Shown piece after piece: positions 1 to 5,768 of a stretch of DNA of 6,192 nt. Both the position numbers and the translations under genes were made by a program. Where the stretch lies: assembly GCA_934631995.1 (NCBI GenBank), contig CAKTYF010000118.1:1-6192 (forward strand), read 5' to 3'. Below the pieces are notes generated by a model. It made no database searches. It had not been told where the DNA came from and saw nothing but the letters and a program-made list of their open reading frames with translations. This DNA is from an uncultured Eggerthellaceae bacterium. GTDB lineage: Bacteria > Actinomycetota > Coriobacteriia > Coriobacteriales > Eggerthellaceae. Position 1 is the stretch's first letter, and each line of letters opens with the position of its first letter.

Positions 1-69
1 CCGTCGGGGACTCGAACCCCGGACCTTGGGATTAAGAGTCCCCTGCTCTACCAACTAAGCTAACGGTCC
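1..69 (-). tRNA. tRNA-Lys(CTT), 3' end cut by window edge
   Basis: Read on the minus strand this folds as a tRNA. The 5' acceptor half GGACCGT (69-63) pairs with ACGG at 4-1 and then runs off the window. The D arm is GCTT/GAGC, and the anticodon stem GGGGA/TCCC encloses the loop CTCTTAA with anticodon CTT. The T arm CGGGG-TTCGAGT-CCCCG is perfect. Only the last three acceptor bases, the discriminator and CCA (if encoded) are missing. The outermost anticodon-stem pair is a G/A mismatch. CTT reads the AAG lysine codon. The gene has its own promoter at 103-131. Confidence 0.95.
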
Positions 70-102
70 AAGAAAAAACTGTGTTGTCAAAAGTGCCTGA
101 CT

Positions 103-131
103 ATTATAATACGTACATTTTAGAAATGCAA
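103..131 (-). promoter_or_regulatory. sigma70-type promoter of tRNA-Lys
   Basis: On the minus strand the -35 box TTGCAT (131-126) is followed by a 17-base spacer and a perfect -10 box TATAAT (108-103). An A6 tract at 141-136 lies just upstream of -35 and could act as an UP element. Initiation near position 96 would give a leader of about 27 bases before the mature tRNA 5' end at 69. Confidence 0.85.
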
Positions 132-150
132 GAACTTTTTTCAGGCGCGC

Positions 151-228
151 TGGGGTGGGTAAAGGGACTCGAACCCTCGATCTCCAGAGCCACAATCTGG
201 CGCCTTAGCCAACTAGGCCATACCCACC
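151..228 (-). tRNA. tRNA-His(GTG)
   Basis: A complete minus-strand cloverleaf. The acceptor stem GTGGGTA/TACCCAC carries the extra G-1 (228) opposite C73 (154), the histidine identity element. The D arm is GCCT/AGGC, and the anticodon stem CCAGA/TCTGG encloses TTGTGGC with anticodon GTG. The T arm is GAGGG-TTCGAGT-CCCTT. The 3' CCA is encoded at 153-151. It lies about 80 bases upstream of tRNA-Lys on the same strand. No hairpin terminator is visible between them, so read-through into tRNA-Lys is possible although both have promoters. Confidence 0.97.
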
Positions 229-242
229 ATGCGCGAGGATTC

Positions 243-271
243 AGTATAGAGATTAACGCGATTCGATGCAA
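243..271 (-). promoter_or_regulatory. sigma70-type promoter of tRNA-His
   Basis: Minus strand: -35 TTGCAT (271-266), a 17-base spacer, and -10 TATACT (248-243). An A7 tract (281-275) lies immediately upstream. Initiation around 236 would leave a leader of only about 8 bases. The -35 box, spacer length and upstream A-tract match the tRNA-Lys promoter. Confidence 0.85.
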
Positions 272-280
272 GAGTTTTTT

Positions 281-318
281 TGAAAAAATAATGCTCCCCG
301 TTTTCCAGGGGAGCATTA
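281..318 (-). terminator. intrinsic terminator of the sufCB operon
   Basis: A perfect 11-bp inverted repeat (289-299 with 308-318, core AATGCTCCCC/GGGGAGCATT) has an 8-base loop. On the minus strand it is followed by ATTATTTTTT (A6 at 283-288 on the plus strand). It lies about 95 bases past the sufB stop and just ahead of the tRNA-His promoter. The plus strand has no U-tract after the stem, so it works only for minus-strand transcripts. Confidence 0.9.
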
Positions 319-411
319 AGGTTCAAAAAGGGAAGTTTTGCGTTCGATGGGTATCGTTCGCGTGGCATCGCGGTTTGCGCCGCCGTGCACCTTAGCCGAT
401 GCATCCAGGAG

Positions 412-1341
412 CTAATTCAAGAAGTCCTCGATGATTTCCGCTTCCGCTTCTTCTTCGGTCAGGCCCAGCGTCATGAGCTTCGTGATCTCTTCGCCAGCAA
501 TCTTGCCAATGGCTGCCTCATGGATGAGCATGGCGTTTTCGCAGGCGGCTTCGATGCCGGGAATTGCCTTCACTTTAGCGTTGCCCATGATAATAGCGTC
601 ACACTGCACGTGGCCGTGGCAGGCGGCTTCGCCGATAACCAGCGGGTTGAACGTTTGCATGGAGTTGTCCTGAGCAACGGAGCGGCTGATGACCTGAACG
701 TTGGAGCCTTCGCCCTTGAGCTCGATTTTCATGTTGGACACGGCAACTTGGTTGTCGTGGGTGAGCAAGCGCTCGGTTAAAACAAGCTTTGCGCCCGCGC
801 CAATCTCGGCGTTTGTGTCGCGCACCGTAGAGCTTACGCCGCGCACCTGCACCATTTCCATCTCGCAGAAGGAGTTTTCCTCCAGGTATACGTTAGTGGT
901 GGGGTTCAGAATGCGCTCGCCGGTGCCTTCGCCTTCGCCGTAATGCTTTTCAATGTACTTCACGCGCGCGTTTTTGCCCACATAGAACGTGTGGATGCCA
1001 TCGTGTTCGGAGCTTTTGTGGCTATCGTTATGAATGCCGCAGCCAGCGATGATGGTCACGTCACTGTCTTCGCCCACGTAGAACGTGTTATACACCACGT
1101 CTTTCAGGCCTGATTGCGTAACGATAACGGGAATGAACACCGACTCGCCTTTAGTGCCCGGCTTGATTTTGATGTCGATGCCGGGGTGGTCGGTTTTTGT
1201 CTCGATGTCAATGTAGGCAGAAGACGAACGCGAGACCAGCTGTCCGTCTTTGCGGATGTTAAAGGCGCCTTTCGGTATGCCGTGAATGTTGGCGATTGAT
1301 GCCAACAGGCTTTCATCAATGGGCGAAAGATCAACAGCCAT
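412..1341 (-). CDS. sufB: Fe-S cluster assembly scaffold, short SufB/SmsB type
   Basis: The 309-residue product is a compact SufB/SufD-family beta-helix protein, the scaffold on which Fe-S clusters are assembled in complex with SufC in the cytoplasm. It is much shorter than proteobacterial SufB (about 495 residues) and lacks the long N-terminal region, as in the minimal SMS (SmsB) branch. Family features seen are the histidine-rich stretch after AGCGIH (C101, H104, H108, H113, H117), ERILNPTTNVYLE (142-154), VQCDAIIMG (245-253) and the C-terminal IHEAAIGKIAGEE block (273-285) that carries the SufC-contact helices. The E. coli catalytic cysteine (Cys405, cited from memory) seems to align with a K/A position here, while the acidic residue of the HEA motif (E275) is kept. 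Other cysteines are C159, C241, C247 and C267. The start is supported by AAGGAGG at 1347-1353, five bases upstream. It lies 102 bases downstream of sufC, and a terminator follows. Confidence 0.93.
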   Translation of the reverse strand: MAVDLSPIDESLLASIANIHGIPKGAFNIRKDGQLVSRSSSAYIDIETKTDHPGIDIKIKPGTKGESVFIPVIVTQSGLKDVVYNTFYVGEDSDVTIIAGCGIHNDSHKSSEHDGIHTFYVGKNARVKYIEKHYGEGEGTGERILNPTTNVYLEENSFCEMEMVQVRGVSSTVRDTNAEIGAGAKLVLTERLLTHDNQVAVSNMKIELKGEGSNVQVISRSVAQDNSMQTFNPLVIGEAACHGHVQCDAIIMGNAKVKAIPGIEAACENAMLIHEAAIGKIAGEEITKLMTLGLTEEEAEAEIIEDFLN

Positions 1342-1346
1342 TGAGT

Positions 1347-1353
1347 CCTCCTT
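1347..1353 (-). promoter_or_regulatory. strong ribosome binding site of sufB
   Basis: AAGGAGG on the minus strand, five bases before the ATG at 1341. It is a near-perfect Shine-Dalgarno and clearly stronger than that of sufC. It fixes the sufB start and favours SufB translation. Confidence 0.85.
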
Positions 1354-1361
1354 ATGGATGA

Positions 1362-1382
1362 GCGGGCGGTTTGTGCGCCCGC
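1362..1382 (-). other. sufC-sufB intercistronic hairpin 2 (sufB-proximal)
   Basis: A perfect 7-bp GC-only inverted repeat, GCGGGCG (1362-1368) with CGCCCGC (1376-1382), has a 7-base loop. It sits about 8 bases upstream of the sufB Shine-Dalgarno. No U-tract follows, so it is not an intrinsic terminator. RNA stabilisation, processing or translational spacing is possible, but the role is inferred. Confidence 0.5.
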
Positions 1383-1403
1383 GAAGGTTGCAAGGTAAAT
1401 GCT

Positions 1404-1431
1404 GCTGCGCGCCAAGTTTCGCGCGCGCAGC
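1404..1431 (-). other. sufC-sufB intercistronic hairpin 1 (sufC-proximal)
   Basis: A perfect 9-bp inverted repeat, GCTGCGCGC (1404-1412) with GCGCGCAGC (1423-1431), has a 10-base loop. It begins 12 bases after the sufC stop. No U-tract follows on either strand. It is a plausible 3' stabilising or processing structure for the sufC part of the message. Confidence 0.55.
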
Positions 1432-1443
1432 GTAAAGGCCGCG

Positions 1444-2220
1444 CTAGCAGGTGGTCGGAATCTCGGTCAGGTGCAGCTCGGTGGGCTGGCTCAGCTGGCA
1501 CTGGGGCGTTCCCTTTGCCACAAAGCCCAGCTTGGGAAGCAGTTCCTCGGGCGTACCGGTTTCAAGCACTTTGCCGGCGCGCAGCAAGATGATCTCGTCT
1601 GCCAGCTGGATGATGCGTTCCTGATGCGAGATGATCACAATGGAGCGGCCGTCGCGCGCGGCGTGGATGTCGCGAAACGTTTCGGTCAGGCGATCGAAGC
1701 TCCACAGGTCAATGCCCGCCTCGGGTTCGTCGTAAATGGCAAGCTTGGGGTCGCGCGCCAGGATGGTGGCAATCTCGATGCGCTTCACTTCGCCGCCCGA
1801 AAGGCTCTTGTCAACCTCACGGGTCAGGTAGTTTGCCGAGCACAGGCCAACTTTTGCCAGGTATTCGTTGCATGCCAGCATAGGAAGCTTTTTACCTGCG
1901 GCAATGTCAAGCAGCTTTTTCACTTTCATGCCTTTGAAGCGGGCGGGCTGCTGGAAACCGTAGCCAATGCCTGCTTGCGCGCGTTCGGTAATGCTCAGGT
2001 CGGTGATGTCTTGCCCGTTGAACAGGATTTGTCCTGAGGTGGGTTTCTCAATGCCCATGATCAGCTTTGCAAGGGTAGACTTGCCGCCACCGTTGGGGCC
2101 GGTGATCACGGTGAAACGGTCGTCTTCGATGGTCAAGGATAAATCATCGATGATGCGTTTGGTCTCCTTTGCTCCTTCTGAAACGGGCACCTCGAATACG
2201 AGGTTCTTCAGTTCGAGCAT
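1444..2220 (-). CDS. sufC: Fe-S cluster assembly ATPase SufC/SmsC
   Basis: A 258-residue soluble ABC-type ATPase that should pair with SufB and drive cluster assembly. Visible motifs are Walker A GPNGGGKST (41-49), the Q-loop in GYGFQQP (about 90), signature LSGGE (140-144), Walker B with AIYDEPEAGID (D164, E165) and the switch histidine in IISHQE (H199). No membrane segments are seen. The KLAIYDEPEAGID and FQQPARFKG wording is SufC-like rather than that of a transport ATPase. The C-terminal tail is unusual in carrying two cysteines, C241 and the final residue C258. An in-frame ATG lies seven codons upstream (2241), but the AAAGGGAG sequence eight bases before 2220 supports the inner start. 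No SufD, SufS or SufU/E gene is next to it, which fits the two-component SMS layout. Confidence 0.93.
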   Translation of the reverse strand: MLELKNLVFEVPVSEGAKETKRIIDDLSLTIEDDRFTVITGPNGGGKSTLAKLIMGIEKPTSGQILFNGQDITDLSITERAQAGIGYGFQQPARFKGMKVKKLLDIAAGKKLPMLACNEYLAKVGLCSANYLTREVDKSLSGGEVKRIEIATILARDPKLAIYDEPEAGIDLWSFDRLTETFRDIHAARDGRSIVIISHQERIIQLADEIILLRAGKVLETGTPEELLPKLGFVAKGTPQCQLSQPTELHLTEIPTTC

Positions 2221-2228
2221 AATTGTTT

Positions 2229-2236
2229 CTCCCTTT
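2229..2236 (-). promoter_or_regulatory. ribosome binding site deciding the sufC start
   Basis: AAAGGGAG on the minus strand with an 8-base spacer to the ATG at 2220. It lies inside the seven-codon extension that would result from starting at 2241, and nothing similar precedes 2241. The shorter protein is therefore preferred. Confidence 0.7.
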
Positions 2237-2248
2237 CTCATCTAATGT

Positions 2249-2261
2249 TTGACGCTGACAA
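2249..2261. promoter_or_regulatory. possible operator upstream of sufC
   Basis: An imperfect dyad of the form TTGnCnnnGnCAA lies 29 bases before the sufC start. It could bind a regulator of the Fe-S operon. The match is short, no regulator gene is in view, and no convincing -35/-10 pair was found nearby, so this is only a candidate. Confidence 0.15.
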
Positions 2262-2437
2262 GTTTAGCGCATTTGGCCGCCTGCTGCGCGTTTGTTGCTA
2301 AAGTGTTCTTGCGTTTACGGTTTTGCGGGCGGCGTGGGGCGGTGTTTGCGTGCGCCGCGCAGCAGTGCGGGATGCCCTTGTCGCAATCCGAGGATGCCGC
2401 GGTAGCATGTGCCACCCGCAACACCGCCGTGGTGCCC

Positions 2438-5400
2438 CTAGAACAGCTCTATCGTGTTGAATTCCGTCTTCGCGTTTTCAATGATTGCACGATTGCCAAT
2501 GGTGCACACGCTTTCCTTGTTTGCCGCAGCTTCCAGCGTATCGGCGAAGGCGCGCACCGTTTCCGGCGTGCTTTCCAGCACTTCGCTGCGGCATTGCAGG
2601 CGGAAGTCGGCTGCGCGTCCTTGCAGGAACGCGTTGTTCTGGGCAATAATCATCGGACGCGGTTTCTGGGGGTTATCCAGCGCCGCCACGCTGCTAACCA
2701 CGTAGCCGTCGAACTCGCGTGCAGAAGGCGTGAAGGTGCGCAGCCAATCGGCTGTGGCGCGGAAACGCTCCAGCGTCTCATCGATGCGTGGGTCGCGATA
2801 CGAATAGAACATGATGTCGTTTTTTGCGGGAACGCGCAGGCCACCGCCGTAAGCGCCGCCCTTTACGCGTACTTCGTTCCAGATGAAATCAAGTGAGCAT
2901 GCATTTGCGACAATAAGCTGCGATCCGTGGTAGGGCAATGCACCGTCCAGCAGACGACGGTCATGGCCGCAGGCGGTGTAGGTAACGTCTGCGGGAACAA
3001 TGAACGCTTCTTTCTTGATGGTGGGGCGTGGTACTGCCAAGGCGTGCTCCGGCTTATCGCCTGCGCCTGCGCTGGTGGGGGCACCCAGGCAGCCCGTGCC
3101 ACTCAACGCGTGCAGGAACGTTTCGTATGCCGCTTGTGTGCCCGTGAAGCTTGCCAGCACGTTGCGAGGGTCAAAGATGATGGTCGCCATTGCTTGGAGC
3201 TTAGCGGAAAGTTCGTTTGCGCGCTCATCGAAATGCGCCAACAAATCCTTCAGGAACACGTACAAGTCAATGCCACTCACTTGCTGTGACACCAGGGCTC
3301 CTTCGCGCAGATATGAGCATATGCGCTCCATGGCAACGCTGTGACCTGCGCCGATAAACATCTGCTCAAGCTGGATGCGCAGTTGCGTCAAAATGTCCTT
3401 AATGCGCGCTGTGTCGGTAAAATCGGTGTGAGCCGCAATCTCGCCAATGATATCCAGCGCTTCGGCCGTTTTCGTCTCAAGGCACGATGCCCCCACGCCT
3501 AAAGACACCGTGAAGGCGTGCGGGTCGTTGTCGCCGCTCACGACTTTCGGGGCGAAAGTCAGTGCGCCCAGCTTGCTTTGAACCAGCGTGTCCAACTGCG
3601 CCGCGCTCCAACGCTGCGTGGCAAGCTTGCCCATGACGAACGCAAGAACTGCGGTGTAAGGCAGCTGGTCGAACGGAATAGCGTCCATGTTGTAGTAAAG
3701 CTGCAGGTATGTAATGCCATGCGTTTCCAAATGATGGCGCAGGCAGGGAACAGGTGCGTTCTCGTCCAGGCCGTAAGCGCCCCACGGCTTTGCGTCGGTG
3801 ATGTCTTTCGGCGAAAGCTGGGGAAGGGCGGCCACGGCGGCGGGGTCATCGGGCTGCTCTTGGGCGGCGCGCAGCGTTTTCACAACGGCGTCTACAGCAG
3901 CGAAGCCTTCTGCGCCCATACTTTCGGCGGCTTTTTCCAAGCGCTCGGCCTCGGCGGTGTTCGGCGCGCCTGCTACCAGGATCTCCCCCGATGCCACATG
4001 GTTGTTTTGCAGGAACACTTCGCGCGCAAGTTGCTCAAAGTATCCCTGGGAGATCTGTTCACGCAGGTAGGCGAAGCATTTCTCGTAACGCAGGCCCTCA
4101 ACGGGGCAATCGTCATCGTAGAGCCAGCCAGTCAGCGCGCTCATGGCGTTTATCACGCCGTCGGCGTATCCGAAATCACGTTCGCGCAGCAAGAATTCCT
4201 CATGAGAGAGCGCCGCCTCAATGAGCTCGGGATCAATACCGCCTTCCACCAGGGCTGCAATGTGGTTCGTCACAAGCTGGTGGAACGTGGATAGCGCGCC
4301 CGGCTCAATGCCCTTCGCGTACGCCAAAACGTAAGGTTGCGCCATGCTGTCGCGCAGAATGAAGTCGATGTCATCGGCAACGCCTTCGTCAAGCAGCGCG
4401 CGTTTTAGCGGCGCTTCGTTTGAGCCGCACAGGGCGTCAATGAGCACGCCCACAGCGTTTATGCGCGTGAAATCGCATGCCTCGCCCAGAACGTAGCCAA
4501 TGCCGCAGCAGGCATTTTCCTGAGAGATGTCCATGGAAAGCGTGCCGCCCAGCGACATAACGGGTTCCTGATGCGCAATGGTGCGTGCCTGCAGTGCGGC
4601 GCCACCTGCGTTTTCCGTGCCGCTTTTGCCATTTTCGCTGCCTGAGCCACTTTCGGGCTGTGCGGCACAAAGGTGCTGGTCAATCAAGGTAAGCATGGGC
4701 AGCAAATCAATGTCGCCGTACAAAATGATGTAGCTGTTGTCGGGGCGGTAATGCCGGCGATGCTCATCAAGGAACTGCTCGTAAGTCAGGTTGGGAATGT
4801 CGGAGGGCAGACCGCCGGACTCAAAGCCGTACGGAGAGTCGGGGAAGAGCCCCGCGTTGATCAGGTCGCACAACATTTCCTCGGGCTCAGAGAGTGCGCC
4901 TTTCATCTCGTTGTAGACCACGCCATTGATGGCGAGCTGCGGTGCGGCTTTTGTAGCGGCACTTGCAGACGCGGCTGCGTCGCTTGCAGGTGCAGCGTTT
5001 GCGCCGCTCGCTTCGGCTCTCTCGGTTGCCGCATCTTCCGCGTCTTTCGCATTCCCTGCATCTGCCCCTGCGCGTTCGTAGTGCCAGCCTTCCTGCTGGA
5101 AGATGGTTTCCTTCTCATAGATGGCCGGGTGAAACACCGCGTCAAGGTACACGTCGGTCAGGTTCAAAAGGTCCTGGTCGTTCGTGCTGGCCACGGGATA
5201 CATTGTTTTATCGGGGAACGTCATAGCGTTCAAAAACGTCTGCATCGATGTTTTCAGAAGGTTCACGAATGGCTCTTTGACCGGGTATTTTTTCGAGCCG
5301 CATAAAACGGAATGCTCAAGAATGTGAAACACGCCGGTGCTATCTTGCGGTGGCGTGCGAAACGAAATAGAAAATGCTTTGTTCGCATCGTCGCTTTTCA

Positions 5401-5572
5401 GGAACAGCAGACGTGCGGCCGTTTTTTCGTGGCGCATCACGTAAGCGCGCGCGTCAATCTCAGAAACGTCGGTGGTATCCGTGAGCGTAAACCCCGTTTT
5501 TTCTAGCGTCTCCTTGAAAGCGCGGTCCTCTTCGCGCGTTTCGGTCGATTCATCGATTGTATGTTCAACCAT
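2438..5572 (-). CDS. M16C zinc metallopeptidase, presequence-protease (PreP)-like
   Basis: A 1044-residue peptidase of the pitrilysin/insulinase clan, close to the usual size (about 970-1020) of the two-half M16C enzymes. The inverted zinc motif HILEH (H83, E86, H87) supplies two ligands and the catalytic base. NEMKG (E222) supplies the third ligand. The C-terminal half carries NEVRVKGGAYGGG with the Arg/Tyr pair (R902, Y908) that holds the substrate backbone in this family. No signal peptide or membrane helix is visible, so it is probably a cytosolic oligopeptide-degrading enzyme. Two low-complexity insertions stand out: an Ala/Ser/Glu-rich one (about 168-210), between the HxxEH motif and the third ligand, and a Gly/Ser/Glu-rich one (about 304-327). 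The open frame runs on to an ATG at 5809, but GAAAGG seven bases before 5572 and the loss of family-like sequence upstream favour the inner start. Its stop is 217 bases before sufC, with no clear terminator between. Confidence 0.92.
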   Translation of the reverse strand: MVEHTIDESTETREEDRAFKETLEKTGFTLTDTTDVSEIDARAYVMRHEKTAARLLFLKSDDANKAFSISFRTPPQDSTGVFHILEHSVLCGSKKYPVKEPFVNLLKTSMQTFLNAMTFPDKTMYPVASTNDQDLLNLTDVYLDAVFHPAIYEKETIFQQEGWHYERAGADAGNAKDAEDAATERAEASGANAAPASDAAASASAATKAAPQLAINGVVYNEMKGALSEPEEMLCDLINAGLFPDSPYGFESGGLPSDIPNLTYEQFLDEHRRHYRPDNSYIILYGDIDLLPMLTLIDQHLCAAQPESGSGSENGKSGTENAGGAALQARTIAHQEPVMSLGGTLSMDISQENACCGIGYVLGEACDFTRINAVGVLIDALCGSNEAPLKRALLDEGVADDIDFILRDSMAQPYVLAYAKGIEPGALSTFHQLVTNHIAALVEGGIDPELIEAALSHEEFLLRERDFGYADGVINAMSALTGWLYDDDCPVEGLRYEKCFAYLREQISQGYFEQLAREVFLQNNHVASGEILVAGAPNTAEAERLEKAAESMGAEGFAAVDAVVKTLRAAQEQPDDPAAVAALPQLSPKDITDAKPWGAYGLDENAPVPCLRHHLETHGITYLQLYYNMDAIPFDQLPYTAVLAFVMGKLATQRWSAAQLDTLVQSKLGALTFAPKVVSGDNDPHAFTVSLGVGASCLETKTAEALDIIGEIAAHTDFTDTARIKDILTQLRIQLEQMFIGAGHSVAMERICSYLREGALVSQQVSGIDLYVFLKDLLAHFDERANELSAKLQAMATIIFDPRNVLASFTGTQAAYETFLHALSGTGCLGAPTSAGAGDKPEHALAVPRPTIKKEAFIVPADVTYTACGHDRRLLDGALPYHGSQLIVANACSLDFIWNEVRVKGGAYGGGLRVPAKNDIMFYSYRDPRIDETLERFRATADWLRTFTPSAREFDGYVVSSVAALDNPQKPRPMIIAQNNAFLQGRAADFRLQCRSEVLESTPETVRAFADTLEAAANKESVCTIGNRAIIENAKTEFNTIELF

Positions 5573-5579
5573 ATCTTTG

Positions 5580-5585
5580 CCTTTC
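5580..5585 (-). promoter_or_regulatory. ribosome binding site deciding the M16 peptidase start
   Basis: GAAAGG on the minus strand lies seven bases upstream of the ATG at 5572. The alternative ATG at 5809 has no Shine-Dalgarno-like sequence before it. Confidence 0.6.
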
Positions 5586-5672
5586 GGTGTCGATGTTTTT
5601 TCCGCCTGCAATTTTCCCTCAAAGCGCAATGCAGATGCAACAGTTCTTTGCGATTGGTGCGTTGCGTTGCTT

Positions 5673-5697
5673 GCGTGCGTGGTTTCGCGTGCGTGGT
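5673..5697. repeat. 11-bp direct repeat
   Basis: GCGTGCGTGGT occurs perfectly at 5673-5683 and again at 5687-5697, separated by TTC. Shorter GCGTT/GCGT units lie just before it from 5659. In the extended peptidase frame the repeat would encode Thr-Thr-His-Ala twice. Confidence 0.75.
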
Positions 5698-5768
5698 ACT
5701 CCGAATCATTGCTGTTTCGTGAGCGCCGTGCCGCGTTTGCATGGGGTCTCTCGTGTCGCGTTTCATAT

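Larger units (their letters stand above)
5573..5768 (-). other. leader of the M16 peptidase gene, no gene recognised
   Basis: This stretch is open in the peptidase frame. If translated, it would add 79 residues to the peptidase (from the ATG at 5809) rich in Thr, Arg, Ser, His and Ala, with no recognisable domain. I read it as an untranslated leader. No good -35/-10 pair or known riboswitch fold was found. Plus-strand frames here are short and unconvincing. Confidence 0.4.

Noticed and set aside
339..360. Weak dyad between sufB and its terminator
   Set aside because: The stem is broken by a 2x2 mismatch and has no U-tract. The downstream terminator is far better.
385..780. Plus-strand open frame of 131 codons
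   Set aside because: It lies wholly opposite sufB, has no Shine-Dalgarno and shows no recognisable domain. It is a shadow of the GC-rich coding strand.
1399..2037. Plus-strand open frame of 212 codons
   Set aside because: It is antisense to sufC, whose ABC motifs are unambiguous. The reverse frame is a typical shadow.
3518..4294. Plus-strand open frame of 258 codons
   Set aside because: It is antisense to the middle of the M16 peptidase, with no family features of its own.
4673..5305. Plus-strand open frame of 210 codons with Cys-rich stretch
   Set aside because: It is the complement of the peptidase Ala-rich insertion and catalytic region. The Cys/Arg-rich composition follows from reading Ala codons in reverse.
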